This document shows positions 22,608 to 31,833 of a DNA stretch of 64,000 nucleotides, one piece after another. Under the pieces are notes generated by a model, which was not told where the DNA came from, did not search any database, and saw only the letters and a program-made list of their open reading frames with translations. Source of the DNA: Schaalia odontolytica (lineage in GTDB: Bacteria > Actinomycetota > Actinomycetes > Actinomycetales > Actinomycetaceae). The stretch covers positions 124,001 to 188,000 of the forward strand of contig NZ_PKKM01000001.1 of the NCBI RefSeq assembly GCF_002847525.1, given 5' to 3'. How positions within the stretch are numbered: the stretch's first letter is position 1; every line of letters starts with the position of its first letter. The position numbers and the translations under genes are program-made.

Positions 22608-24692
22608 TCACGAACGAGCGGCCTCGATGGATTCCTTCGCGGCTGCGGCCACGTGCTCGGCATCGATGCCGTATTCCTTGAAGAGGAGTTCGCCCGGCGC
22701 GGAGGCGCCGAAGTGCTCGATGGAGACCGCGCGGCCGGCGTCGCCGATCCAGCGGTACCACGGCAGGGCGATGCCGGCCTCGACGGAGACGCGGGCGCGC
22801 ACCGACGGGGGCAGGACGGAGTCGCGGTACTCGCGGTCCTGGGCTTCGAACCAGTCGAGGCAGGGCACGGACACGACGCGGGCGGCGATGCCGTCGGCGG
22901 CCAGGGCTTCGCGCGCCTCGAGGGCGACGGAGACCTCGGAGCCGGAGGCCAGCAGGATCACGTCGGGCGTTCCCTCGGTGTCGGCCAGGACGTAGGCACC
23001 GCGCGCCAGGTCCTCGGTGGTGGCCAGGCCGGTGCCTTCGCCACGTGCCGGGTTGGGCAGGTTCTGGCGCGACAGGATGATGGCGGCCGGGTGGGTCTGC
23101 TCGAGGATGGCCTTCCAGGATGCGGCCGTCTCGGCGGCGTCGGCGGGACGCACGACAGCGAAGTTCGGAATCGCGCGGTAGGAGGCCAGGTGCTCGATCG
23201 GCTGGTGGGTCGGGCCGTCCTCGCCCACGCCGATGGAGTCGTGGGTCCACACGTAGGTGACGGGCAGATCCATGAGGGCGGCGAGGCGCACGGCGCCGCG
23301 CATGAAGTCGGAGAACACGAAGAACGTGCCGCCGTACGCGCGGGTGAAGCCGTCAGCGGCGATGCCGTTGAGGGCGGCGCCCATCGCGAACTCACGCACG
23401 CCGAAGTGGAGGTTGCGGCCGAACTCGTCGCCGCTGAAGGACGAGGAGGAACGGTGCGCGGGCAGGAACGAGGGCTCGCCCTTCAGGAAGGTGTTGTTCG
23501 AGCCGGCGAGGTCGGCGGAGCCGCCCCACAGCTCGGGCAGGACGGGGGCGATCGCGTTGAGGACCTGGCCGGAGGCGGCGCGGGTCGCGATGGCCTTGCC
23601 CTCTTCGAAGGTGGGCAGTGCGGCTTCCCAGCCCTCGGGGAGGCGGCCTTCGAGGAGACGCTCCAGCAGGGCGGCCTGCTCGGGGTGAGCGGCCTTCCAC
23701 GCCTCGAAGCGGGCATCCCAATCCTTGCGGTACTCGGCGGCGCGGGCGGCGGCGCGGGCGCGGACCTCGTCCACGATGGCGGCGTCAGCGTCGAACATCT
23801 TCTCGGGGTCGGTGCCCAGGGCTTCCTTCAGGCCCTTGAGGGCCTCGGAACCGAGCTTGGAGCCGTGGATGCCACCGGTGTTCTGCTTGCCGGGGGTCGG
23901 CCAGCCGATGATGGTGCGCAGCGCGATGAGCGAGGGCTTCTTCGTCTCGGCCTTGGCGGCGTCGAGGGCGTCGTTCAGGGCAGCGGTGTTCTCCTCGTAG
24001 GAGCCGTCCTCACCGAGCCAGTCGACGCGCTGGACGTGCCAGCCGTAGGCCTCGTAGCGGGCCAGGACGTCCTCGGTGAAGGCGATCGAGGTGTCGTCTT
24101 CGATGGAGATGTGGTTGTCGTCCCAGATGACGGTGATGTTGCCCAGCTCCTGGGTGCCCGCGAGCGACGAAGCCTCGGCGGAGACGCCTTCCTGGAAGCA
24201 GCCGTCGCCGGCGATGACGTAGACGTTGTGGTCGAAGACGGACTCGCCGAGGGGGGTCTCGGGATCGAGCAGGCCGTGGACGCGGCGGGCGTTCATGGCG
24301 AAGCCGACGGCGGAGGCGATGCCGGTGCCCAGCGGGCCGGTGGTGATCTCAACGCCCTTGGTGTGGCCGTACTCGGGGTGGCCGGGGGTCAGGGAGCCGG
24401 CGGTGCGCAGGGTCTTGATGTCGTCGAGCTCGAGACCGAAGCCGGACAGGTAGAGCTGGACGTACTGGGTCAGCGACGAGTGGCCGGCCGAGAGGATGAA
24501 GCGGTCGCGTCCGATCCAGCGGGGGTCGGCCGGGTCGACGTTCATGACCTTGTTGTAGAGGAGGTAGGCGGCGGGGGCGAGTGAGATGGCGGTACCGGGG
24601 TGGCCCGAACCGGCCTGCTCGACGGCGTCGGCGGCGAGGAGCTTAGCGGTCTTGACCGCTTCGTCATCGATGTGATCCCAGTGAAGTGACAC
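22608..24692 (-). CDS. tkt: transketolase
   Basis: Thiamine-diphosphate enzyme of the non-oxidative pentose phosphate pathway. The frame runs up to 24800, but GTG 24692 with GGAG upstream gives the standard 694 residues starting VSLHWDHIDDEAVKTAKLLA. Conserved marks are GSGHPGTAISLAP, the TDP motif beginning VIAGDGCFQEGVSAEASSLA, HISIEDDTSIAF, and the pyrimidine-domain block beginning YVWTHDSIGVGEDGPTHQPIE. It is divergent from xerD. Transaldolase is not adjacent. Confidence 0.96.
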   Translation of the reverse strand: MSLHWDHIDDEAVKTAKLLAADAVEQAGSGHPGTAISLAPAAYLLYNKVMNVDPADPRWIGRDRFILSAGHSSLTQYVQLYLSGFGLELDDIKTLRTAGSLTPGHPEYGHTKGVEITTGPLGTGIASAVGFAMNARRVHGLLDPETPLGESVFDHNVYVIAGDGCFQEGVSAEASSLAGTQELGNITVIWDDNHISIEDDTSIAFTEDVLARYEAYGWHVQRVDWLGEDGSYEENTAALNDALDAAKAETKKPSLIALRTIIGWPTPGKQNTGGIHGSKLGSEALKGLKEALGTDPEKMFDADAAIVDEVRARAAARAAEYRKDWDARFEAWKAAHPEQAALLERLLEGRLPEGWEAALPTFEEGKAIATRAASGQVLNAIAPVLPELWGGSADLAGSNNTFLKGEPSFLPAHRSSSSFSGDEFGRNLHFGVREFAMGAALNGIAADGFTRAYGGTFFVFSDFMRGAVRLAALMDLPVTYVWTHDSIGVGEDGPTHQPIEHLASYRAIPNFAVVRPADAAETAASWKAILEQTHPAAIILSRQNLPNPARGEGTGLATTEDLARGAYVLADTEGTPDVILLASGSEVSVALEAREALAADGIAARVVSVPCLDWFEAQDREYRDSVLPPSVRARVSVEAGIALPWYRWIGDAGRAVSIEHFGASAPGELLFKEYGIDAEHVAAAAKESIEAARS

Positions 24693-24758
24693 GTTGGTCT
24701 CCAGTTGTTGGGCCCCTGCATTGGGGCGGAAATGGTTTACCGCGTCACAGTCTAGCGA

Positions 24759-24793
24759 ATATGTGCGCATGCCGATAGCGCTCACGCACATAT
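24759..24793. promoter_or_regulatory. 9-bp inverted repeat in tkt-xerD divergent spacer
   Basis: ATATGTGCG at 24759-24767 is exactly complementary to CGCACATAT at 24785-24793 across 17 bases. The half-site spacing of about two and a half helical turns suits a regulator contacting two sites or a weak hairpin. No factor is identified. Confidence 0.3.
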
Positions 24794-24819
24794 GTTGCAC
24801 AGTCGCTTACCCTGTCACT

Positions 24820-25770
24820 ATGACGTCTTTGGAAGCTGTCGTTGACGAGTGGGTGGATTATCTGCGCGTCGAGAAAGGGGCCTCTGCGCATACAGTTTCG
24901 AACTATCGCAGGGATGCAGCTCGCTACGCGTTTGACATGAAGGCCCGCGGAAAGGTCACTGTCGCGGACGTGAGTACGCGAGACATCGAGGATTACATGA
25001 TGCGTCTGGCCTCCGGTGAGGTCACTGGCAAACCCGCTGCGGCCTCGTCCGTGGCGCGCGCGTCCGCCGCGATCCGCGGACTGCACAAGTACGCGCTCAC
25101 CGAGGGTGCTGTTGGGACGGACGTGGCTGCGGCGCTGCATGCTCCTCGTCAAGGCCGTCACCTGCCCAAGGCTCTGTCGGTCGACGAGATTGGGCGCCTC
25201 CTCGACGCCGCTCATGCAGATGATTCCCCGATTGGCCTGCGCGACGCAGCTCTGCTCGAACTTCTTTACGCGACGGGCGCTCGCGTATCCGAGGCCGTCT
25301 CGCTCAGCGCCGACGACCTGGACCTCGACGGCGATGTTCCCGTCGTGCGCCTGTTTGGCAAAGGACGTAAAGAACGAATCGTTCCCGTGGGGTCCTTCGC
25401 GGTCGACGCTCTTCACGCGTATCGGGTGCGTGCTCGCCCGGTACTCGCCGCACGAGGCCGTGGATCCACCGTATTCTTCCTGAACTCTCGGGGTGGCGCG
25501 ATGTCCCGGCAGAGCGCCTGGACGGCCATCCGACGCGCGGCGGAGGCGGCGCAGCTGGGAGATCGCGTGTCCCCGCATACCTTGCGGCATTCTTTTGCAA
25601 CACACCTGCTTGAAGGTGGAGCGAGTGTGCGTGAGGTGCAGGAACTCCTTGGACACGCATCGGTGGCGACGACGCAGATTTACACCCAGGTGACCGCCCA
25701 GGCGCTGCGTGAGGTATTTACGCTCTCGCACCCGCGGGCGCGTGGCACCGACGCATCGGCGCGGTCATGA
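24820..25770 (+). CDS. xerD: tyrosine recombinase XerD
   Basis: Site-specific recombinase that resolves chromosome dimers at dif with XerC. From ATG 24820 the protein is 316 residues; the frame is open farther upstream but without homology. The SAM-like N-terminal domain (residues about 1-100) precedes the catalytic domain with Arg in LLYATGARVSEAVSL, Lys in LFGKGRKERIVPVG, the HxxR box SPHTLRHSFATHLLEGG, the next His in LGHASVATTQIYT and the Tyr nucleophile at about residue 288. Location beside parA-scpA-scpB supports a chromosomal rather than mobile-element role. Confidence 0.94.
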   Translation: MTSLEAVVDEWVDYLRVEKGASAHTVSNYRRDAARYAFDMKARGKVTVADVSTRDIEDYMMRLASGEVTGKPAAASSVARASAAIRGLHKYALTEGAVGTDVAAALHAPRQGRHLPKALSVDEIGRLLDAAHADDSPIGLRDAALLELLYATGARVSEAVSLSADDLDLDGDVPVVRLFGKGRKERIVPVGSFAVDALHAYRVRARPVLAARGRGSTVFFLNSRGGAMSRQSAWTAIRRAAEAAQLGDRVSPHTLRHSFATHLLEGGASVREVQELLGHASVATTQIYTQVTAQALREVFTLSHPRARGTDASARS

Positions 25771-25784
25771 ATTAGGATGGGGGC

Positions 25785-26648
25785 GTGACCACGAACTCGC
25801 ATCCTACGCTGACGCCCGACCTGCACGAAGAGCCGGTCGATTTTCCCGTGCCCGCGCCGCTGTCGGGGCATGGTCCCGCCCGCGTGATCGCGATGTGCAA
25901 CCAGAAGGGCGGCGTCGGTAAGACGACGACCACCATTAACCTGGGCGCCGCGTTGGCCGAGTACGGCCGTCGTGTTTTGATCGTGGACTTCGATCCGCAG
26001 GGTGCCGCATCTGTGGGCCTGGGAATCAACGCCCTCGACATGGAGCAGACGATCTATACGCTGCTCATGAACCCGAAGGCGGACGTCAAGGCGACGATTT
26101 GTCACACGTCGACGGAGAACCTCGACATCATTCCGGCGAACATCGACCTGTCCGCGGCGGAGGTTCAGCTCGTCAACGAGGTTGCCCGCGAGAGTGCTCT
26201 CGCGCGCGTGCTGCGCCACGTTGAATCCGACTACGACGTGGTGCTCATCGACTGCCAGCCTTCCCTGGGCCTACTCGCGGTCAATGCTCTGACGGCAGCT
26301 CACGGTGTCATCGTTCCGGTCGAGGCGGAGTTCTTCGCGCTGCGTGGCGTGGCGCTGCTGGTCGAGACGATCGAGACGGTGCGTGATCGCATCAACCCGC
26401 GCCTGAAGATCGACGGCATCGTCGCCACGATGGTCGACTCGCGCACGCTGCACTCCCGTGAGGTCCTCCAGCGCCTGCAGGAGGCTTTCGGCGATCTCGT
26501 GTTCGATACCCGTATCGGCCGCACGATCAAGTTCCCGGACGCGTCGGTGGCCACCGAGCCGATCATCTCCTACGCTCCCAACCACGCGGGCGCTCACGCG
26601 TACCGTCGACTCGCGCGGGAAGTCATCGCCCGTGGCGACGCGGCCTGA
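25785..26648 (+). CDS. ParA/Soj-family ATPase
   Basis: Deviant-Walker ATPase of the chromosome-partition family. After a roughly 30-residue N-terminal extension comes MCNQKGGVGKTTTTINLGAA (signature lysine present), then LIVDFDPQGAASVGLGIN and DCQPSLGLLAVNALTA. The length is 287 residues from GTG 25785. There is no parB next to it, so this is the scpAB-linked orphan ParA seen in many actinobacteria rather than the origin-proximal parAB pair. The end overlaps scpA by 17 bases, indicating coupling with the condensin subunits. Confidence 0.9.
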   Translation: MTTNSHPTLTPDLHEEPVDFPVPAPLSGHGPARVIAMCNQKGGVGKTTTTINLGAALAEYGRRVLIVDFDPQGAASVGLGINALDMEQTIYTLLMNPKADVKATICHTSTENLDIIPANIDLSAAEVQLVNEVARESALARVLRHVESDYDVVLIDCQPSLGLLAVNALTAAHGVIVPVEAEFFALRGVALLVETIETVRDRINPRLKIDGIVATMVDSRTLHSREVLQRLQEAFGDLVFDTRIGRTIKFPDASVATEPIISYAPNHAGAHAYRRLAREVIARGDAA

Positions 26649-27510
26649 CACTCTCGAGGTTCAAGGGGAGTTTGACCTCTTTGCGGTCTCGCTCCCGGTT
26701 TTTGAAGGTCCATTCGACCTCCTCCTCTCGCTGATCGCGCGCAAGAAACTCGACATTACCGAGGTCGCGCTCGCGCAGGTGACCGACGAGTTCATCGCTT
26801 TCATGAAAGCGTCGCCGGACTTGTCTCGTACGACGGAGTTTCTGGTTGTCGCCGCCACGCTCCTGGATATGAAAGCGGCGCACCTGCTGCCTCGCATCGA
26901 CGAGGAGGATAACGCGTCCGAGGCCGACTTGGAGGCCCGCGATCTTCTATTTTCACGGCTCCTGCAGTATCGGGCTTTCAAGGAAGCGGCGAAGAGCATT
27001 GATCAGCGAATGGGGGAGTACGGATCCTACGTCGCCAGGGATGTTCCCCTCGAACCTCATTTCGCAAGCCTGTTGCCCGAGCTTCGGTGGCTGACAACCC
27101 CTGAAGACCTTGCTCGTTTGGCGGCCGATGCCCTGTCATCGACGAGCCCGACGGTTCAGGTCGCCCACCTGCACGATCCCGTCGTACCCGTACGCGAGCA
27201 AGCCCTCGTCGTCTCGGCAATGCTGGCCGATGCGGGGCGCATGACCTTCCACGAGCTCGTGGTGGATGCGGCGACACGTGCCGTCGTCGTCTCTCGCTTC
27301 CTCGCGCTCTTGGAACTCTACAGGCGTGGAGCCATTGAATTTGAGCAAGACGGGGCGCTCGGCACGCTGACGATTCAGTGGACCGGCAGCGAGGGCAGCG
27401 TTGACATCGACGTGGATGACTACACGGGTGCGGGCGACGCGGACTCAGCCACGGCCTCGTCCCCGAGCGGTGCAGCCATTGAGACAGAAGGAGGAGACGC
27501 GGATGAGTGA
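26632..27510 (+). CDS. scpA: segregation and condensation protein A
   Basis: Kleisin subunit of the SMC condensin. GTG 26632 lies inside the end of parA and gives 292 residues with the family N-terminus VSLPVFEGPFDLLLSLIARK; the frame is open upstream but shows only parA shadow sequence. The middle contains AAHLLPRID, and the C-terminal winged helix is at about residues 195-245 (FHELVVDAATRAVVVSRFLA). A Ser/Ala/Asp-rich tail of about 35 residues follows. It is followed by scpB, whose start lies within the scpA end. Confidence 0.93.
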   Translation: MATRPDTLEVQGEFDLFAVSLPVFEGPFDLLLSLIARKKLDITEVALAQVTDEFIAFMKASPDLSRTTEFLVVAATLLDMKAAHLLPRIDEEDNASEADLEARDLLFSRLLQYRAFKEAAKSIDQRMGEYGSYVARDVPLEPHFASLLPELRWLTTPEDLARLAADALSSTSPTVQVAHLHDPVVPVREQALVVSAMLADAGRMTFHELVVDAATRAVVVSRFLALLELYRRGAIEFEQDGALGTLTIQWTGSEGSVDIDVDDYTGAGDADSATASSPSGAAIETEGGDADE

Positions 27511-28063
27511 GAACACGCTGCGCGGTCCGATCGAGGCGATCCTGATGGTGGCGTCGGAGCCCGTTGCCGCGTCCGATCTCGCCGACGTCCTCGGGGTAAG
27601 AGTCGAGGAGATCGAGGCGCAGCTGCGCGGGCTCGCCGCCGAGTATTTAGGCGAAGAACAGGATCGCCCGCGCGGCTTCGAACTACGCGAAGTGGCGGGT
27701 GGCTGGCGTATCTATTCCGCACGGGCATACGCTGACGTGGTCGGGCGCTTCGTCGTTGGATCGTCGCACGCGCGCCTGTCTCAGGCGGCGCTCGAAACGT
27801 TGGCTGTCATTGCCTACCGTCAGCCCATTTCGAGGGCGCGAATCTGCCGTATTCGCGGGGTGAACGTGGATGGCGTCGTGCGCACGCTGCTCGCCCGAGG
27901 CCTCGTGGAAGAGACGGGACTGACACCATCCGGTGCGCGCCTGTACGGGACGACCGGGGAATTTCTTGAGAAAATGGGATTAACGAGCCTGTCGGAACTG
28001 GTACCGTTGGCACCCTACCTGCCGGACGCCGACGCGCTGGATGAATTGGAGGAAGAACTATGA
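27503..28063 (+). CDS. scpB: segregation and condensation protein B
   Basis: Winged-helix dimer that binds ScpA in the SMC complex. ATG 27503 has AAGGAGGA upstream and yields 186 residues (MSENTLRGPIEAILMVASEP), overlapping the scpA stop by eight bases. Two winged-helix domains are visible, the second with ETLAVIAYRQPISRARICRI and RGVNVDGVVRTLLARGLVEE. It overlaps rluB by four bases (ATGA), continuing the chain of coupled genes. Confidence 0.93.
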   Translation: MSENTLRGPIEAILMVASEPVAASDLADVLGVRVEEIEAQLRGLAAEYLGEEQDRPRGFELREVAGGWRIYSARAYADVVGRFVVGSSHARLSQAALETLAVIAYRQPISRARICRIRGVNVDGVVRTLLARGLVEETGLTPSGARLYGTTGEFLEKMGLTSLSELVPLAPYLPDADALDELEEEL

Positions 28064-28809
28064 GGGCTAACCCCTACACCGAGGGTGGAGTGCGCCTGCA
28101 GAAGGTGCTCGCCCAGGCTGGCGTCGCATCCAGGCGTGCGTCCGAACAGATGATCGCCGACGGGCGCGTGAGCGTCGACGGCACCGTGGTACGTAACCAG
28201 GGCGTGCGCGTGGACCCGGCGACGCAGGTCATTCATGTGGACGGAGAGCGCCTGATCCTCGATGAGACGAAGCACATCGTCCTGGCCGTCAACAAGCCGA
28301 TCGGCACGGTTTCTACGATGAGCGACCCGGAGGGACGTCCTACGATCGCCGACCTGATCGCCGACTACCCGGAGCGTCTCTACCACGTGGGTCGTCTTGA
28401 TATTGACACGTCCGGCCTGCTGCTGCTGACCAACGATGGTGAGCTGGCGAACCGTCTGACTCATCCGAAGTACGAGATCCGTAAGACCTACGTGGCGCGT
28501 CTGCACGGCGAGGTCAAGCCCGGCGTCAAGCGCACGCTCATGAACGGCATCGAGCTGGAGGACGGACCGATCAAGGTTGATTCCTTCCGTGTCGTCGACA
28601 CCTACGGCGACATCACCACCGTTGAGATCGTTGTGCACGAGGGCCGCAACCGCCTCGTGCGGCGAATGATGGAGGCCGTCGGTTACCCGGTTCGTGAGCT
28701 GGTGCGCACCGGCTTCGGTCCGATCTCTCTCGATCACCTGAAGCAGGGTACGACGCGACGCGTCAAGGGCAACGCTCTGACTGCGCTCTACGACGCCGTC
28801 GGCCTGTGA
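28060..28809 (+). CDS. rluB: 23S rRNA pseudouridine synthase (RluB family)
   Basis: Modifies a uridine in the 23S rRNA peptidyl transferase region. The 249-residue protein has an N-terminal S4 domain (RLQKVLAQAGVASRRASEQM) and an RsuA-type catalytic domain with the aspartate in HVGRLDIDTSGLLLLTNDGE. The terminal signature EGRNRLVRRMMEAVGYPV is intact. Exact target position is inferred from family only. It overlaps scpB and tyrA by four bases on each side. Confidence 0.92.
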   Translation: MRANPYTEGGVRLQKVLAQAGVASRRASEQMIADGRVSVDGTVVRNQGVRVDPATQVIHVDGERLILDETKHIVLAVNKPIGTVSTMSDPEGRPTIADLIADYPERLYHVGRLDIDTSGLLLLTNDGELANRLTHPKYEIRKTYVARLHGEVKPGVKRTLMNGIELEDGPIKVDSFRVVDTYGDITTVEIVVHEGRNRLVRRMMEAVGYPVRELVRTGFGPISLDHLKQGTTRRVKGNALTALYDAVGL

Positions 28810-30008
28810 GCGGCTCGGGTACGGCTGTGGGGGAACGCGCAGTTTCGACTGTTGGCCCCGTCCTCATCATCGGATCGGGCCTACTCGGCGCGTCGCTGGG
28901 GCTTGCCCTGCGTGCCGGGGGAGTGCGGGTTTATCTCGAGGACGCCTCGCCCACCTCGTTGCGCCTGGCTTCCGACGTCGGTGCGGGAGACGCTTTCGCT
29001 GACGTCCTCGCTGATTCCGGTGTGCGTCGCGCCGAGTGCGGGTCGGACCATCCCGGCTATGAGGCTCCACGGCTCGTCGTCGTCGCGACGCCACCGGATG
29101 TTGCGGACCGCGTGATCGTCGAGTCGCTGCTGCGTTTTCCCGATGCGATCGTCACCGACGTTGCGTCGGTGAAGGATGCCGTCGTCGCCGACGTCCTGTC
29201 CGGCCTTGAGGCCGAGGGTGCATCCGAGGCCTCGTCGCGCTATGTCGGTTCCCATCCGATGGCGGGACGCGAGCGCAGTGGCGCGGGTGCCGCGGATGCT
29301 GACCTGTTCTATGGGCGCCCGTGGGTCATCGTGGCGCATCAGAACACCTGGCCTCGAGCCGTGTTGGTCGCCCGTGCGCTTGCTACCGACGTTGGTGCCG
29401 TGCCGTTGGAGATGAATGCGGGGACGCACGATCACTCGGTTGCCCTCGTGTCTCATGTTCCGCAGCTCGTCTCATCGATGCTCGCCGCACGTCTCGTCGA
29501 TGCCCCTGCTCAGGCGCTGGGCTTGGCGGGGCAAGGGTTGCGTGACACCGCTCGTATCGCTGGATCTGACCCGCGTTTGTGGACGGCGATTCTCGCGGGT
29601 AACGCGGGTCCTGTGGCGTCGATTCTGCGTGACCTGCGTGGCGATCTCGATGACCTGTTGACGCACCTCGACGCTGCGGCTGAGCTGGGTCCGCTGCGTG
29701 GCGGAAGCGTCGGAGCCATTAATCGAGTGATGACCGCCGGCAACCAGGGTGTGGCCCGTATTCCTGGCAAGCACGGTGGAGCGCCGTCACGATACGCGGA
29801 AATCGAGGTTCTGATTCCCGATGAGCCGGGCGCACTCGGGCGCTTGTTCAGCGAGCTGGGTGAATCAGGCATCAACATCGAAGACCTTGTGCTCGAGCAC
29901 TCGGCGGGCGCACAGGCCGGCGTCGCTCGCGTCATGATTGACCCTTCCGTTTCGGACCGTTGTGTCGCTGACCTGCAGGAGCGGGGCTGGCGACTGATCA
30001 CCCACTAA
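28806..30008 (+). CDS. tyrA: prephenate dehydrogenase
   Basis: NAD(P)-dependent oxidative decarboxylation of prephenate for tyrosine synthesis. The 400-residue protein from GTG 28806 has a dinucleotide fold (VLIIGSGLLGASLGLALR), the active-site stretch GSHPMAGRERSGAGAAD, and a C-terminal ACT domain (about residues 335-400, beginning EIEVLIPDEPGALGRLFSEL) that should bind tyrosine for feedback control. The start overlaps rluB. cmk follows after 25 bases, in the order common in actinobacteria. Confidence 0.92.
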   Translation: MSGSGTAVGERAVSTVGPVLIIGSGLLGASLGLALRAGGVRVYLEDASPTSLRLASDVGAGDAFADVLADSGVRRAECGSDHPGYEAPRLVVVATPPDVADRVIVESLLRFPDAIVTDVASVKDAVVADVLSGLEAEGASEASSRYVGSHPMAGRERSGAGAADADLFYGRPWVIVAHQNTWPRAVLVARALATDVGAVPLEMNAGTHDHSVALVSHVPQLVSSMLAARLVDAPAQALGLAGQGLRDTARIAGSDPRLWTAILAGNAGPVASILRDLRGDLDDLLTHLDAAAELGPLRGGSVGAINRVMTAGNQGVARIPGKHGGAPSRYAEIEVLIPDEPGALGRLFSELGESGINIEDLVLEHSAGAQAGVARVMIDPSVSDRCVADLQERGWRLITH

Positions 30009-30033
30009 ACACCTCGATGAGGAGATTGCTGCA

Positions 30034-30765
30034 ATGAATGACTCGATGCGCAGGGATGCCATTTCACGTGTTGGTATCACGATTGCTATCGATGGCCCCG
30101 CGGGTTCTGGAAAGTCCACGGTCTCGAAGGCGTTGGCAACGAGGCTTGGTATCGGCTACCTCGACACGGGGGCGATGTACCGCGCGCTGACGTGGTACTG
30201 CTTGGATCGCGGTATTGATCTGGCGGACGGTGAAGCTGTTGCCGCAGCCGCCGACGAGATGCCCCTGCGGCTCGTGTCGGATCCCGCTGATCCTCACGTG
30301 TGGGTGGGTGATCGTGAGGTCACTCAGGAGATTCGTGATCCCCGTATCGCGTTGGAAATCAAGCACGTGTCGACGAACCTCGACGTGCGCGCGTGGATGG
30401 CGACCGAGCAGCGCCGTCGCATGATGGAGGCCCGCGAGGAGGGCTCGGGCATGATCGCCGAAGGCCGTGACATCACGACGGTGGTATGCCCCGATGCCGA
30501 CGTGCGCATCCTGCTTCTGGCCGATCAGGAGGCGCGCCTGCGTCGCCGTACGCTCGAGCTGTACGGCGATGCGACCGACGAACACATGGAGATCGTGCGT
30601 GCGCAGGTCGAGGGCCGCGACAAAGCGGATTCTGCGGTGTCCGAGTTCATGGTGGCAGCGCCCGGCGTGGAAACGGTGGATTCGACCGGCTTGGATATCG
30701 ACGGTGTGTGCGAGGCGATTCTCGCTTACGTGGACGCCGACCTCGCCCGGCGTGACGCGCAGTAG
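30034..30765 (+). CDS. cmk: cytidylate kinase
   Basis: Phosphorylates CMP and dCMP. The 243-residue protein has the P-loop IAIDGPAGSGKSTVSKALA, the NMP-binding block YLDTGAMYRALTWY and the AEGRDITTVVCPDADVRILL region. ATG 30034 has GGAG upstream; ATG 30046 is an alternative. In most actinobacteria der follows directly on the same strand. Here a perfect 20-bp hairpin ends the unit, and der is 4.6 kb away on the other strand. Confidence 0.94.
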   Translation: MNDSMRRDAISRVGITIAIDGPAGSGKSTVSKALATRLGIGYLDTGAMYRALTWYCLDRGIDLADGEAVAAAADEMPLRLVSDPADPHVWVGDREVTQEIRDPRIALEIKHVSTNLDVRAWMATEQRRRMMEAREEGSGMIAEGRDITTVVCPDADVRILLLADQEARLRRRTLELYGDATDEHMEIVRAQVEGRDKADSAVSEFMVAAPGVETVDSTGLDIDGVCEAILAYVDADLARRDAQ

Positions 30766-30776
30766 GAACCGAGAAG

Positions 30777-30820
30777 GTATGCGTGTGCCCCGCACCAACA
30801 GGTGCGGGGCACACGCATAC
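30777..30820. terminator. perfect 20-bp bidirectional hairpin terminator
   Basis: Arms 30777-30796 and 30801-30820 are perfectly complementary around an AACA loop. It separates convergent cmk and the Gly/Tyr-tail gene, whose stop is five bases beyond. It is one of the two longest perfect stems I found in the window. Confidence 0.85.
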
Positions 30821-30825
30821 GGTGC

Positions 30826-31671
30826 CTAATAGCTGGGATAGTTCTGTCCGGTAGCTGTGCCGCCCGCCTGGCCGTCAGCCGGGCCGAACGGTGGGTACTG
30901 GGCCTGTGTGGAGGGCGCTGTTCCATACCCCTGGTCGTTGCCTTGCGTACCATACGTCGGCCCCTGGGTACCCTGAGTTCCGTATCCGTAGGAGGGCGCC
31001 CGACCACCATACCCGTACGCGGTTTCCTGGCCGGATTGGGTTCCGTAACCGTAGCCGGGTCCCTGGGCGGGCTGCATGCCATAGACCGGTCCCTGGCCCG
31101 TCGGCGTGCCGTAGGTCGGTACCTGGGCAGGGGCGGTGCCGTAGCCGTTCACGCCAGGTGTCCCTGGCGGCACCGGGCCACCGCTGTAGGAGGTATTTCG
31201 CGACCAGAGAGGGTTGAAGCCGGTGTAGCGCGATCGGCTCGGGGGAACGGTGCCCTGAGGATAGCCTGTTACCCCGTACTGCGGTCCATTGGTCCCGGTG
31301 TAGTTAGGCATATCGTGGACGTCCTTGCGTGCCCGTCGATAAAAAATCATGTAGACGATGGACGCAGGCAAGAAAATGATCGTGATAATCACGATGAGAA
31401 CGAGGGCCTCAAACGTCGTGAGTCTTGAATCTGAGGTGCTAGAAGTGCTGCGACGTGTATGCGAGAGAGCGTTGCTGACATGGGCTTCATGCAGTGCCTG
31501 CGAGGCTGTCGTGGTGTTCAGCCCAATCGTGGCGTCGGAGGCAGGTAACGCTGCAGAGTACGTGACGCTCGGGGTGGTCGGCTGTGCAGATGTGTGTGGA
31601 GCGGGACTAACGAGTGCGGTTACTGCGCAGGCAAGGGTGGTTCCGTAGGTAAGAAGCCGATGGGGAATCAT
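30826..31671 (-). CDS. single-pass membrane protein with Gly/Tyr/Gln-rich tail, paralogue 1
   Basis: 281 residues from ATG 31671, which has GGAGGA upstream; the frame opens at 31818. A signal peptide (about residues 1-29, ending HTSA) is followed by a Ser/Thr/Ala-rich stretch, one transmembrane helix (about 88-110) and a basic stop-transfer patch YRRARKD, which argues that the C-terminal tail is cytoplasmic. The tail (about 120-281) has 19 tyrosines in imperfect YGTQ/YGYG repeats rich in Gly, Gln and Pro. The motif NYTGTNGPQYGVTG is shared with the upstream gene product. No family is recognised; function unknown. Confidence 0.75.
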   Translation of the reverse strand: MIPHRLLTYGTTLACAVTALVSPAPHTSAQPTTPSVTYSAALPASDATIGLNTTTASQALHEAHVSNALSHTRRSTSSTSDSRLTTFEALVLIVIITIIFLPASIVYMIFYRRARKDVHDMPNYTGTNGPQYGVTGYPQGTVPPSRSRYTGFNPLWSRNTSYSGGPVPPGTPGVNGYGTAPAQVPTYGTPTGQGPVYGMQPAQGPGYGYGTQSGQETAYGYGGRAPSYGYGTQGTQGPTYGTQGNDQGYGTAPSTQAQYPPFGPADGQAGGTATGQNYPSY

Positions 31672-31833
31672 GTGGTGTGTCCTCCGTGCGCGGTAGGGGA
31701 ACAGGGGTAACCGGTTCGATAAACAGCCGGTTGTGTGTACCGACGCGATACAGGGCCTTGATAATGGGCAGAGCGGGCGGATCGAGCGCCAGCGGGAGCG
31801 CCTCGCGTCCGATCGCACGCAGGCGAGCTGGAC

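Noticed and set aside
30826..31671. CRISPR-like or tandem DNA repeat over the repetitive coding tail
   Set aside because: The repetition is in the protein (Tyr/Gly/Gln units of unequal length), not in regular identical DNA repeats with spacers.
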